64,000 bases of DNA, from assembly GCF_030864005.1 (NCBI RefSeq), contig NZ_CP132976.1, positions 5,580,001-5,644,000 of the forward strand, given 5' to 3'. A model generated the notes under the pieces. The model saw nothing but the letters and a program-made list of their open reading frames with translations. It was not told the origin of the DNA and did not search any database. This document shows positions 26,343 to 35,183 of the stretch, in pieces. The stretch comes from Achromobacter seleniivolatilans (lineage in GTDB: Bacteria; Pseudomonadota; Gammaproteobacteria; Burkholderiales; Burkholderiaceae_B). Numbering within the stretch: position 1 is the stretch's first letter; each line of letters begins with the position of its first letter. Position numbers and translations under genes: made by a program.

Positions 26343-27284
26343 ATGCGCGGCATTCTGGAAAAGTACGGCACGGCAATCGCGGGATTAGTCCTGGTGGGCT
26401 TTTTCGCAATAGCGGCCCAGAATTTCGCAGCGCCGAATAATCTGCTGAACATCGCCAAGGAAACCAGCTTCCTGGCCATCATCGCCGTGGGCTTCACGCT
26501 GGCGCTGGTCACCGCCGAGCTGGACTTGTCGGTAGCCGATGTGGCCAGCCTGGCCGCCGTCGTCACTGGCGCCCTGGTCCACACCGGGCAACCCGTGCTG
26601 CTAGCCGTAGGCGCGGGTTTGGGTGTCGGCCTGCTCTGCGGACTGGTCAACGGCATTGCCGTCACCCGCCTGCGTGTTCCGTCGTTGATCGCCACTTTGG
26701 GCATGGCCGCCATGGCGCGCGGTTTCGCCTTCATGCTGACCGACGGCGTGTCGTATGTGGGCCGCTGGCCGGCCGCCTTTACCGATCTTGCCCGGGCCAA
26801 ACCCTTAGGCATTCCGGCGCTGGTCCTGTGGATGCTGGGTACCGTGCTGGCCGCCTATTTCCTGATCAAATGGACCCGCACCGGCGCGCGCATGACCGCC
26901 ACCGGCGAAGCCGGAGAATCCGCGCGTCTGGCAGGCATCAACATCCGCGCCATGAAAAGCATCGGCCTGGCCCTGTCCGGCGTCTGCGCGGGCTTGGCCG
27001 CCATTCTGCTGACGTCCAGCCTGTCGTCCGCCGCGCCCAACATGGCCGGCGACTACTTCCTGTATGCGATTGCGGCGGTGCTGCTGGGCATGACGATGTT
27101 CAATCCCGGCCACGCCAACATCCCGGGCACGCTCGTCGCTGCTCTGATCCTGAAAGTGCTGGGCAACGGCCTTGTCCTGATGGGCGCGCCGTACTACGTG
27201 CAAGACATCGTGCTGGGCTTCATCATGATCGCGTCCGTCGCGGTGTCATCGGCCGTGCTGAAGAAAGCGGCCTTCAAATTCTGA
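26343..27284 (+). CDS. Sugar ABC transporter permease (RbsC/FrcC family)
   Basis: 313 residues from the ATG at 26343; a much longer upstream frame overlaps the kinase gene and is rejected. Eight to ten membrane segments; the family motifs GFTLALVTAELDLSVADVAS, LVNGIAVTRLRVPSLIATLG and MTATGEAGESARLAGI are present. Inner-membrane channel subunit, acting as homodimer with the single-domain ATPase encoded at 28278. Followed at 18 bp by the solute-binding protein gene, with a good GGAAGGGG ribosome site between. Confidence 0.9.
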   Translation: MRGILEKYGTAIAGLVLVGFFAIAAQNFAAPNNLLNIAKETSFLAIIAVGFTLALVTAELDLSVADVASLAAVVTGALVHTGQPVLLAVGAGLGVGLLCGLVNGIAVTRLRVPSLIATLGMAAMARGFAFMLTDGVSYVGRWPAAFTDLARAKPLGIPALVLWMLGTVLAAYFLIKWTRTGARMTATGEAGESARLAGINIRAMKSIGLALSGVCAGLAAILLTSSLSSAAPNMAGDYFLYAIAAVLLGMTMFNPGHANIPGTLVAALILKVLGNGLVLMGAPYYVQDIVLGFIMIASVAVSSAVLKKAAFKF

Positions 27285-27302
27285 TCGGAAGGGGAAACCA
27301 CC

Positions 27303-28265
27303 ATGAATACATTCGTAAAGCGCACGCTGCTGGCCAGCGTCTTCGCCGTCCAGGCGCTAGCCGCAAGCGCTGCCCACGCCTTTGAAGTCGGTGTTGTCGC
27401 CTTTCAGATGTCGTCCGAGACCCACGCCCGCGTCGCCAACGCCGCAGCAGAAGCCGCCCGAGCCAAGGGCTGGACGGTCACTCAACTGAACGCCGAAGGC
27501 TCGCTGCCCAAACTGGCCGAACAGCTCGATACGCTGGTCAACAAAAAGGTCGACGCTATCGTCATCGCCATGGGCAAGCCTGTGGAAACCGATGCCCAGC
27601 TGCAAGCCGCCAAAGAGAAAGGCATCCCGGTTGTGGGCGTCATGTCGGGCGCCAGCCCGCACATGCTGTTTGACGTCGAAGTCAACGAATACGCCACTGG
27701 CGCGCAGTCCGTGCTGTACCTGTTGGGCAAGATGGGCTATCAAGGCAACATCCTGTCCGCCCGCTTTGACGGCAATTCAGGCACGCGCATTCGCGGCAAG
27801 ATGCTGGACGCCGTCCTGACGGAAAACACCGCCGTCAAAGACCTGGCCAAATTCAGCATGGCCAGAACGCAGAGTTGGCGTGATGACGTGCGCAACGGTA
27901 TGCAAGCCCTGTTCCTGCGTCACCAAGGCCAGTTCAAGGGCGTGTGGGCATCGTTCGACGGACAAGCCTATGTCATCGACGACCTGCTGCAATCCCAGGG
28001 CATGAAGAAGGGCGACATCACCTTGGTGTCGGTCGACGGCGGCCCTGAAACATACCGCCGCATCGCGGACCCCAGCAGCCTGATCACCGCCACCATGATG
28101 ATCCCCTTTGAACAACTGGGCGTCAGCGCCATTGATTCGATCGACCGCATCGTTGTGAAGAAAGAACCGAAAGAGAAAGTCGCCGCCGGTCCGTACCTGT
28201 TCATGGACTCGGTCCTGGTAGACGCCACCAACGTCCAGAAATTCCTGCAACCCGCAGCCAAGTAA
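27303..28265 (+). CDS. Sugar ABC transporter substrate-binding protein
   Basis: 320 residues. Signal peptide (LLASVFAVQALAASAAHA) cleaved near residue 28. The mature protein is a type I periplasmic-binding fold as in RbsB/FrcB: GVVAFQMSSETHARVANAAA, VDAIVIAMGKPVET, GIPVVGVMSGA, and later GVWASFDGQAYVIDDLLQSQ with DITLVSVDGGPE. It delivers the sugar to the membrane permease. Third of four genes in the kinase-permease-binding protein-ATPase operon. Confidence 0.9.
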   Translation: MNTFVKRTLLASVFAVQALAASAAHAFEVGVVAFQMSSETHARVANAAAEAARAKGWTVTQLNAEGSLPKLAEQLDTLVNKKVDAIVIAMGKPVETDAQLQAAKEKGIPVVGVMSGASPHMLFDVEVNEYATGAQSVLYLLGKMGYQGNILSARFDGNSGTRIRGKMLDAVLTENTAVKDLAKFSMARTQSWRDDVRNGMQALFLRHQGQFKGVWASFDGQAYVIDDLLQSQGMKKGDITLVSVDGGPETYRRIADPSSLITATMMIPFEQLGVSAIDSIDRIVVKKEPKEKVAAGPYLFMDSVLVDATNVQKFLQPAAK

Positions 28266-28277
28266 GAGTTGACCGCC

Positions 28278-29018
28278 ATGACCGCCGCCTTGTCGCTACG
28301 CCAGGTTCGTAAATCCTATGGGGCTGTTGAGGCCTTGAAGGGCGTAGATCTGGATGTGCCAGAAGGCCGCGTCATGGCCATCTGCGGCGACAACGGCGCA
28401 GGCAAATCCACACTGATCCGCATCATCTCCGGCGCGCAAGAACCGAGCGGCGGGGAACTGAGCCTGAACGGCAAGAAGGTCGTGTTCGGATCGCCGCATG
28501 ATGCGCTGGTGCAAGGCATCGCCACGATCTACCAAGACCTGGCGCTGGCCCCTCGTTTGTCCATCTGGGAAAACGTCTTCATGGGCGCGGAACTGGTGCG
28601 CCGCGTGGGCGTCTTCAGCATCCTGGACAAACGCCGCATGGCGCAGGACGCGCGCGGCTATTTGCAGCGTCTGTCCGTCCCTATCGAAGACATGGACCGC
28701 CCCGTCGAACGCATGTCGGGCGGCCAACGCCAAGCCGTGGCAATCGCCCGCGCGCTGCGCTGGGATGCGCGTGTCGTCATCATGGACGAGCCAACCGCTG
28801 CATTGGGCGTCAAGGAAACCGCGCTGGTACTGAACCTGGTGCGCAAGCTGCGCGAAGAAGGGCGCACCGTGATTCTGATAAGCCACAACATGGCAGACGT
28901 CGTCGCGCTGGCGGATCGGGTCGCGATTCTGAAAAGCGGCGTGAAGGTGATTGAGCGCGACGTGGCCGGGCTGGATGCCGATGCGCTGGCGCACATGGTG
29001 ATGACGGGTAAGGAATGA
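28278..29018 (+). CDS. Sugar ABC transporter ATP-binding protein, single-domain (FrcA-like)
   Basis: 246 residues from the ATG at 28278, with AAGAG nine bases before; a TTG three codons earlier is less likely. Walker A is GDNGAGKSTL, Q-loop TIYQDLAL, signature MSGGQRQAVAIARAL, Walker B VVIMDEPTAALG, H-loop ILISHNM. It has one ATPase domain, unlike the fused two-domain RbsA/XylG; the same plan is known in the FrcBCA fructose system. Last gene of the sugar operon, ahead of a strong terminator. Confidence 0.92.
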   Translation: MTAALSLRQVRKSYGAVEALKGVDLDVPEGRVMAICGDNGAGKSTLIRIISGAQEPSGGELSLNGKKVVFGSPHDALVQGIATIYQDLALAPRLSIWENVFMGAELVRRVGVFSILDKRRMAQDARGYLQRLSVPIEDMDRPVERMSGGQRQAVAIARALRWDARVVIMDEPTAALGVKETALVLNLVRKLREEGRTVILISHNMADVVALADRVAILKSGVKVIERDVAGLDADALAHMVMTGKE

Positions 29019-29101
29019 TCGGGCTGGTGTGTCACGCTTGTTGAGCGCGTGGGTAGGTACTGACAGAAGCGCAGATCGAAGCGCAGATCGAAACGCACGA
29101 T

Positions 29102-29144
29102 AAAAAAACCGCCGCCGGGTTTCCCCTGGCGGCGGTTTTTTTTT
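29102..29144. terminator. Bidirectional intrinsic terminator
   Basis: An A-run and CCGCCGCC (from 29109) pair with GGCGGCGG plus a 9-base T-run (ending 29144). It serves the sugar operon on the plus strand and, in reverse, the convergent ppiC-type gene. Confidence 0.88.
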
Positions 29145-29161
29145 GCGTGCAGCGGCGGGAC

Positions 29162-29443
29162 TTAGTCCTTGCGGCTGGTCACTTCAACCAGGTGATAACC
29201 GAACTGGGTCTTCACCGGGCCCTGGACCACGCCAACCGGGGCGCTGAACACGACGGTATCGAATTCCTTGACCATCTGGCCCGGGCCAAACGAACCCAGA
29301 TTGCCACCGTCACGGCTCGACGGGCAGCTGGAGTTTTCCTTGGCGACTTGGGCGAAGTCAGCACCGTTTTCGATGGCGGTCTTCAGTTCGTTGCACTTGT
29401 CTTCGGTCGAGACGAGGATGTGGCGGGCGGTAGCTTGTGCCAT
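29162..29443 (-). CDS. ppiC: Parvulin-type peptidyl-prolyl isomerase
   Basis: 93 residues, the exact length of E. coli PpiC. One parvulin domain and nothing else: TARHILVSTEDKCNELK at the start, FAQVAKENSSCPSSRDGG, LGSFGPGQMVKEFD and QFGYHLVEV at the end. No signal peptide, so cytosolic. It speeds cis-trans isomerisation of Xaa-Pro bonds in folding proteins. AGGAG precedes the ATG. Converges on the sugar operon across a shared terminator. Confidence 0.93.
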   Translation of the reverse strand: MAQATARHILVSTEDKCNELKTAIENGADFAQVAKENSSCPSSRDGGNLGSFGPGQMVKEFDTVVFSAPVGVVQGPVKTQFGYHLVEVTSRKD

Positions 29444-29680
29444 GAGGGGCTCCTAGCGGGGGATTGATTTGGGGAGGGGAGAGTAACGCATTTGGGCGTG
29501 CTCGTTGCCTTGCAATCATAAACGGGGTTTGCTGGGAGCCTGCCGCGCTTAGGTTTCGAGTATTTTCTTGTGTTTAGAAGTCGTGCCAATAGTTCGCCGG
29601 CATTACAAAACATAACAAGACGCGAAGCGCACAGATCCCCTCCCACATCCGCACTTCCCCTAATACCCTCCCATATCCTT

Positions 29681-29695
29681 ATACGATTATCGTAT
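29681..29695 (+). promoter_or_regulatory. Perfect palindrome, probable operator of the FadR-type regulator
   Basis: ATACGAT and ATCGTAT are separated by a single T. It lies 88 bp before the regulator start in the 339-bp gap 29444-29782, which otherwise holds no gene. The most likely user is the GntR/FCD protein encoded next, controlling itself and the oxygenase operon downstream. The same heptamer ends the long inverted repeat at 1901-1941. Confidence 0.65.
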
Positions 29696-29782
29696 TTTCA
29701 ACGCACCCCCTTCCCAGGGCGCGTACACAGCCGAGGCAACGCGGGCTGGCAATGAGATGCACGTTTTCGGACGATCTTCCTG

Positions 29783-30547
29783 ATGCCTACTTCAGCTTCC
29801 CGAGTACTGTTGAAAAAAGATTCGGTTGCGCCGTTTCAGTCAGAGCCCAATCTGACGGACCGGGTTACCGAGATGCTGCTGGATGAAATTACCAGTGGCG
29901 ATTACCAAGTTGGCGAGGTGCTGCCGCCTGAGCAGACCATTGCCACTCGGCTTGGCGTTTCGCGCACGGTGCTGCGCGAAGCCGTATCCCGCCTTAAAGG
30001 CGATGGCATCGTACAAAGCAAGCAGGGGCGTGGCCTGACCGTTATGCAGACGGCGCGTCCGTCGGTGTTGCGTATGCAGGCGGCGGATATTGGCGATGCC
30101 GAACAAGTGCTGCGCATTGTCGAGCTGCGCCGCGGTTTCGAGATCGAGGCCGCGCCGCTTGCGGCCGAGCGCCGTAGCGAGGAAGACCTGGCCGCCATGC
30201 GCAAGGCTCTGCGCAAGATGGCGGATGCGATCGCGTCTGGCGATGTGGCGGTGGGTGTGGACGCGGATATGGAATTCCATCGCTGCGTCGCGCGCGCTAC
30301 CCGCAACGAACACTATCTGAATTTCTTCGATTTCCTGGCGGTGCTGCTCAAGAAAAATCTGCGCGTGTCGCGTGCGCGGTCGGCCAAGATTGCCGGCCGG
30401 GGCGCGCAGGCGCAGAAGGAGCACGAGGCGCTGTTTGCCGCCATCGAGAAAGGCGACGTAGAGCTTGCGCGGCAGCATGCGCGTACGCACGTCGACAACA
30501 CGGAATCACGTTTGCGTACAGCGGCAGCCACGGCGGAAAGACCGTAG
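29783..30547 (+). CDS. GntR/FadR-type regulator with FCD effector domain
   Basis: 254 residues. The winged HTH has LLDEITSGDYQVGEVLPPEQ and TIATRLGVSRTVLREAVSRL with the GntR spacing; the helical FCD domain has VLRIVELRRGFEIEAAPLAA, the metal-binding Asp/His pattern DADMEFHRCVARA, and a final HARTHVDN. Represses or activates catabolic genes in response to an organic acid. First of a plus-strand run with the Rieske dioxygenase genes 38 bp downstream; the palindrome at 29681 is its likely operator. Confidence 0.9.
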   Translation: MPTSASRVLLKKDSVAPFQSEPNLTDRVTEMLLDEITSGDYQVGEVLPPEQTIATRLGVSRTVLREAVSRLKGDGIVQSKQGRGLTVMQTARPSVLRMQAADIGDAEQVLRIVELRRGFEIEAAPLAAERRSEEDLAAMRKALRKMADAIASGDVAVGVDADMEFHRCVARATRNEHYLNFFDFLAVLLKKNLRVSRARSAKIAGRGAQAQKEHEALFAAIEKGDVELARQHARTHVDNTESRLRTAAATAERP

Positions 30548-30585
30548 GCGCCCAAAGTCAGGGCATCCTCCAAGGGGAAGTGGTG

Positions 30586-31947
30586 ATGGGTCATAAATCG
30601 ATCGATGAGTTGGTGCGCGCCGAAGAGGGGCTGGTCAGCCGGTCTATCTTTGTCGACGACGAAATCTTTCAGCAGGAATTGCAGCAGGTGTTCTCGCGAG
30701 CGTGGCTGTTTGTGGGCCATGAAAGCCTGGTGCCCAAGCCTGACGATTATTTTGTGTCGCGCATGGGGACTGAGTCCGTGATCCTGACGCGTGACCGGCA
30801 GGGGCAGATACAGGTCATGCTCAATAGCTGTGCGCACCGCGGCATGAAGCTCTGCCGTTATGACCATGGCAACAATCGGACCTTCACCTGTCCGTACCAT
30901 GGCTGGAGCTTTTCCACCGACGGCAAGCTGGTGGAAAAGCCGGGAGAGCTCGTCGGCGTGCCCGGCCATGCAACGCACTATAAGGGCGAGCTCGACAAGA
31001 AACAGTGGGGCCTGAAGACGGTAGCGCAGGTGGTGAACTACAAGGGCGCCATCTGGGCGACGTGGGATGCCGATGCCCCGCCGTTCCTGGATTACCTGGG
31101 CAATATGCGGCTGTACCTGGACGCGGCGCTGGACAATCGCGACGGCAGCTCGGGCGGTTCGGAAGTGATCGGCGGTGTGCAGAAGTGGCGCGTGAAGTGC
31201 AATTGGAAATTCGCGCCCGAGAACTTCATTGGCGATCTGTATCACGACATCAGCCATCGCTCAGTGGACATCGTGGGCATCGGGCCAGGTGGCGGCAAGG
31301 GGCGGCGCGATCCTTCCGCGACGCGTTCGGCCATCTGCTTTCCCGAGCTGGGTCATGGGCTGCTTGGCCGTCTGCCGTTCTATGAAGAAGGGCCTTACGC
31401 GCCGCAGTACGCGCGCTATCCCGAGGTGGAGGCCTACTTCCGCCAGGTGCATGAACAGCGCGAACGCACATTGGGTTCGGCCATGCGCGTGCAGACCAGC
31501 GTGGGCACGATCTTCCCCAATATGTCGTTTCACGGGCGTCAGCCGCGTACGTTGGCGGTGTTCCATCCGATCAGCGCGACCGAGATGGAAATGTGGCGGA
31601 TGTATCTGGTAGACAAGGATGCGCCCGAGGCCGTGAAGGAAGCGGCGCGGCACTACTTCTTGCGCTATTCGGGGCCGGGCGGCATGACGGAATCCGACGA
31701 TATGGAGAACTGGACCGGAGCCACCGAAGCCAGCATGGGCGCGGTATCTCGCGAACTCTATTTCAACTATCAGATGGGCGTGGGGCACGCCCAGCCCGTG
31801 CCTGAGATTCCTGGCTGTGCCGTGAACGGGGAATACACCGAAGAGAACGCACGCATCTATTACCGCCGCTGGGCGCAGTTCATGAACGGCTTGTCGTGGG
31901 ATCAGTTGATGGCCGGTAGCGTACGCGTCGAGGAGAGAGCGGCATGA
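30586..31947 (+). CDS. Aromatic ring-hydroxylating dioxygenase, alpha (Rieske) subunit
   Basis: 453 residues from the ATG at 30586 (two GTG codons just before are in frame; AAGGGGAAG precedes). The Rieske [2Fe-2S] ligands are Cys82, His84, Cys102 and His105 (CAHRG and CPYHGWSF). The mononuclear iron site is NFIGDLYHDISH: His220 and His224, with bridging Asp217. So the catalytic centre is complete. Binds O2 and adds both oxygens, usually to an aromatic acid or hydrocarbon. Followed by the beta subunit (4-base overlap), reductase and ferredoxin. The substrate is not predictable from these motifs. Confidence 0.93.
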   Translation: MGHKSIDELVRAEEGLVSRSIFVDDEIFQQELQQVFSRAWLFVGHESLVPKPDDYFVSRMGTESVILTRDRQGQIQVMLNSCAHRGMKLCRYDHGNNRTFTCPYHGWSFSTDGKLVEKPGELVGVPGHATHYKGELDKKQWGLKTVAQVVNYKGAIWATWDADAPPFLDYLGNMRLYLDAALDNRDGSSGGSEVIGGVQKWRVKCNWKFAPENFIGDLYHDISHRSVDIVGIGPGGGKGRRDPSATRSAICFPELGHGLLGRLPFYEEGPYAPQYARYPEVEAYFRQVHEQRERTLGSAMRVQTSVGTIFPNMSFHGRQPRTLAVFHPISATEMEMWRMYLVDKDAPEAVKEAARHYFLRYSGPGGMTESDDMENWTGATEASMGAVSRELYFNYQMGVGHAQPVPEIPGCAVNGEYTEENARIYYRRWAQFMNGLSWDQLMAGSVRVEERAA

Positions 31948-32510
31948 ACGCAACCATCGACAGCGCGCCCATCGCGCAGGATTCCAGCGTGGATGACATG
32001 CAGATCTGGTGGCAGGCGCAGCGCTTTTTGCACTACGAGGCCGATCTGCTGGATCACCGCGAGTTCGATAACTGGCTGGCTTTGCTGGACGAGAACATCA
32101 CCTACCGCATGCCGTTGACGCGCAATGTGCGCCGCGACGCCTTGGCGCAGGAATACTCGGGCAAGCATGACGCGGCGTGGTTCGATGAGGGCATAGATAC
32201 GCTGCGCCAGCGGGTTGCCCAGATCAAGACCGGCATTCATTGGGCCGAGGAGCCGGCCTCGCGGGTGTCGCACCTGGTGACGAATATCCGCGTGCTGGAT
32301 GTGGTGCCCGACGAAGACGGCGGCGAACAAGTACACGTGCGCTCGCGTTTTCTGATTTACCAGAACCGGCTGCAAGCCGAGGTCAATCTGTTCGTAGGCA
32401 AGCGCGAAGATGTGCTGCGCCGCCGTGACGGACGCTGGACGATTCTGTCGCGGGAAATACACCTGGATCAGAACGTGCTGCTTTCCAAGGCGCTAACGAT
32501 CTTCTTCTAG
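31944..32510 (+). CDS. Aromatic ring-hydroxylating dioxygenase, beta subunit
   Basis: 188 residues, typical of small subunits of the naphthalene/cinnamate dioxygenase families. The cystatin-like fold is indicated by FLHYEADLLDHREFDNWLAL, ITYRMPLTRNVRR, SRVSHLVTNIRV and FLIYQNRLQAEVNLFVGKRE. It has no redox centre and supports the alpha3-beta3 quaternary structure. Its ATG overlaps the alpha-subunit stop codon (ATGA), so the two are translated in a coupled way. Confidence 0.92.
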   Translation: MNATIDSAPIAQDSSVDDMQIWWQAQRFLHYEADLLDHREFDNWLALLDENITYRMPLTRNVRRDALAQEYSGKHDAAWFDEGIDTLRQRVAQIKTGIHWAEEPASRVSHLVTNIRVLDVVPDEDGGEQVHVRSRFLIYQNRLQAEVNLFVGKREDVLRRRDGRWTILSREIHLDQNVLLSKALTIFF

Positions 32511-32615
32511 CGCTCATTCGCCGGGCCGGCCCGTCTGCCGGAGTTCGATGGTTTTCTTTCCGATCAGGGCCCGTCCGCTGACAGGGTGAGACACGCCCAT
32601 ACCTGGAGTCGCAGC

Positions 32616-33608
32616 ATGCTTAGACGTACTGTATTGAAAGCCATCGCCGGCAGCGCTGCGTTGGCGGTGTCCGGGGTGTCACGGTCTGCGGACGGGCCGT
32701 TTCCGGTCAAGCCGATGCGCCTGATTGTGCCGTATCCGCCGGGCGGCGTGACCGATGTGGCGGGGCGGCTGGCGGGCGAGATCTTGACCCGCAAGTTCGG
32801 CCAGCCGGTGGTGGTGGAAAACCGCCCAGGCGCCAATGGCATGATCGGCAGCCAGCATGTGGCATCGGCGCCGCCCGATGGTTATACGCTGCTGCTCAAC
32901 GGCTTGGGCGGCATGGTGTTGCCGATGGCGACGGTGGCGGGTTTGCCGTTGGATACGTCGCGAGCCTTTACACCGATCGGGCAGATGGCCGAGTTCATCA
33001 ATGTGCTGATCGTGCGGGCCGATTCACCAATACGCAGTGTGGATGATCTGATCGCCGCTGCCCGCGCCCGCAGCAAGGACGGTTTGAATTACGGGTCCAA
33101 CGGTATCGGCACGTCGGTACACCTGACCACTGCGTTCTTCGCGCAGCGTACCGACACCAATCTGTTGCACGTGCCGTACAAGGGTAGCGGTGAGATGCTG
33201 GTGGACGTGGTCAACGGCAATCTGGATTTCAGCTTCAGCAACCTGCCGCCCGTGATGGGCCTGATCCGCAAGGGATCGATCCGGGCAATCGCCGTCACCA
33301 GCAGCTATCGCAGCAAGCAACTGCCCGATGTGCCGACCATGGCGGAACAAGGGGTGAAGGACTTTGATGTGACCAGTTGGCTGGGTTTGTATGGGCCGGC
33401 GGGGCTGCCGGCAGAATTGGTGCAGACGTTAAGCGCTGCCTTGCAGGAAGGATTGGCGCGACCGCAAGCCGGCGAAACGCTGGTTGCGGCAGGCTTTGAG
33501 CCCAAGCCTTCTGGCGCGGCGGCATTTGCGGAATTGAATCGGGTTGAACTGGTGCGCTGGAAGCAAGTGGCCTCTCGCGCCAACATTTCACTGAAATTTG
33601 GAGCATGA
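32616..33608 (+). CDS. Bug/TctC-family solute-binding protein
   Basis: 330 residues from the ATG at 32616, with GGAG upstream; an earlier GTG in frame would break the signal peptide. RRTVLKAIAGSAALAVSGVS is an export signal with a twin arginine. The mature fold is that of the tripartite tricarboxylate transporter binding proteins: MRLIVPYPPGGVTDVAGRLA near the start, VENRPGANGMIGSQHVA, and GLYGPAGLPAELVQ. No membrane tctA/tctB genes lie nearby. Placed inside the oxygenase operon, it probably binds the aromatic or dicarboxylic acid substrate in the periplasm. Confidence 0.9.
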   Translation: MLRRTVLKAIAGSAALAVSGVSRSADGPFPVKPMRLIVPYPPGGVTDVAGRLAGEILTRKFGQPVVVENRPGANGMIGSQHVASAPPDGYTLLLNGLGGMVLPMATVAGLPLDTSRAFTPIGQMAEFINVLIVRADSPIRSVDDLIAAARARSKDGLNYGSNGIGTSVHLTTAFFAQRTDTNLLHVPYKGSGEMLVDVVNGNLDFSFSNLPPVMGLIRKGSIRAIAVTSSYRSKQLPDVPTMAEQGVKDFDVTSWLGLYGPAGLPAELVQTLSAALQEGLARPQAGETLVAAGFEPKPSGAAAFAELNRVELVRWKQVASRANISLKFGA

Positions 33609-34798
33609 GCGTTATGGAATCGTCTTCCCGGTTGCAGCGGGTACATACGGCCATCATCGGTGCAGGACACGCGGGCGTGGAGTGCGCCTGGGCGCTGCGT
33701 GCGGCGGGTGTTGAAGGTGAGGTGGCGTTGTTTGGGGCAGAGATCCATGCCCCTTACGAACGGCCTCCGCTGTCCAAGGCGTTGCTGACTGGCGTGACGA
33801 GTTCTGAGCGTATCGCGTTGCGGGCCGATAGCGCCTACGAAAAATCGCGTGTGGTGGTGGTGGCAGGGGACCCGGTAGTCAGCATCGACACGGCGGCGCA
33901 TACCTTGTCCACGCGATCGGGGCGCACTGTCAGCTATGAACACTGCGTCATGGCGACTGGCGCCAGCGCCCGCGGCATTGCAGAAGTCGCAGGCGAACAG
34001 GTTTACTCGGTGCGCAGTCTGGATGACGCGCACCGGCTTCGTGACGCACTGCGCCCGGGTGTCCGGCTGTTGGTGATAGGCGCGGGGTATCTGGGCCTGG
34101 AGGCGGCTTGCTCGGCGCGCAAGCTGGGCGCAGACGTTCTGGTGCTGGAGCAGGGCGGCTCCGTCATGGCGGGCAAGGTGTCAGACGCCACCGCGATGCG
34201 CATCGGCGCCATGCACCACGAGGCTGGAATACAAATCCGCCATGGTGCTGCGGTTGCGCAATGGGAGCGCACCGGCACAGGCTGGCGCGCGCAGCTGTCC
34301 GATGGCTCCGCGCTGGATGCAGACCTGGTGCTGGTTTCGATAGGCGCCATCGCTGAGACCGCGCTGGCAGAGGCCGCTGGGTTGACGTGCCGGGATGGCA
34401 TTGTGGTTGACGAATGCTGCCGGACCTCTGCGCCGGATGTGTATGCCATAGGCGATTGCGCCAGCGCCTTTCGCGGTGAGCTGCAACGCCATGCCCGGAT
34501 CGAAAGCGTGCAGAACGCGCTGATGCAGGCGCGTACGGCGGCCGCCGCCATCGCCGGAAAAAGTCCGCCTGCGCCGCGTCCGCCCACCTTCTGGTCGGAA
34601 CAGCATGGCCGGCGTTTGCAAATGGCGGGCTTGGTCGATTCATCCAAGCCGTGCCGCGACGAGTTGCTGCCCACCGCCAAGGGATGGCTGGTGGAGCGAT
34701 ATCAGCAAGGCAGGCTGGCCGCGATTGAAGCCGTGGATAGCCCGGTTGAATTCATCAAGAGCGTGCCGCGTATCGGTTCGCCGGAATCCGTCGCGTGA
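33605..34798 (+). CDS. FAD-dependent ferredoxin reductase of the dioxygenase system
   Basis: 397 residues, glutathione-reductase-type fold. FAD-binding AIIGAGHAGVECAWAL is near residue 17; NAD-binding LLVIGAGYLGLEAACSARKL is mid-protein; the third cofactor motif is VYAIGDCAS. PYERPPLSK is the usual oxygenase-reductase signature. Transfers electrons from NADH to the ferredoxin encoded next. Starts with a 4-base overlap on the Bug gene and is followed 30 bp later by the ferredoxin gene. Confidence 0.93.
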   Translation: MSVMESSSRLQRVHTAIIGAGHAGVECAWALRAAGVEGEVALFGAEIHAPYERPPLSKALLTGVTSSERIALRADSAYEKSRVVVVAGDPVVSIDTAAHTLSTRSGRTVSYEHCVMATGASARGIAEVAGEQVYSVRSLDDAHRLRDALRPGVRLLVIGAGYLGLEAACSARKLGADVLVLEQGGSVMAGKVSDATAMRIGAMHHEAGIQIRHGAAVAQWERTGTGWRAQLSDGSALDADLVLVSIGAIAETALAEAAGLTCRDGIVVDECCRTSAPDVYAIGDCASAFRGELQRHARIESVQNALMQARTAAAAIAGKSPPAPRPPTFWSEQHGRRLQMAGLVDSSKPCRDELLPTAKGWLVERYQQGRLAAIEAVDSPVEFIKSVPRIGSPESVA

Positions 34799-34828
34799 AT
34801 TGCGCCCACAACCCATCAGGAAGCCAAC

Positions 34829-35155
34829 ATGCCCGTTGCCATATTTGAACTGCCCGACGGCGCCGAACAGGTGCTGGATGTTCCCGACGATTGGTCGCTG
34901 ATGGAAGCGGCCCGGCGCGACGGCCTGGACGGAATCGTCGCTGAGTGCGGCGGAGGCGCCATCTGCGGCACCTGTCATGTGCAGGTGGACGCGTCCTGGC
35001 ATGCGCGGCTGGGGCCGCCGGGCATGGCAGAGGAAGCATTGCTTGAGGTGGTGCCAGAGCGTTGCGCCACCAGCCGGCTGTCCTGTCAGGTGATCATGAC
35101 GCCCGAGCTGGATGGCATCCGGGTGCGCGTGCCGTCGGCACAGCTTGAGATGTAG
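34829..35155 (+). CDS. [2Fe-2S] ferredoxin, adrenodoxin/putidaredoxin type
   Basis: 108 residues. Iron-sulfur ligands are Cys40, Cys46, Cys49 and Cys86 (C-x5-C-x2-C...C), with CGTCHVQV and SRLSCQV around them; a fifth Cys is at 79. Carries electrons from the reductase (previous gene) to the Rieske oxygenase. With a GR-type reductase and adrenodoxin-type ferredoxin the system is class IIA in the older oxygenase classification. Confidence 0.93.
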   Translation: MPVAIFELPDGAEQVLDVPDDWSLMEAARRDGLDGIVAECGGGAICGTCHVQVDASWHARLGPPGMAEEALLEVVPERCATSRLSCQVIMTPELDGIRVRVPSAQLEM

Positions 35156-35183
35156 CCGCGGGCCGCGCGAAGGAGAACAAGAC

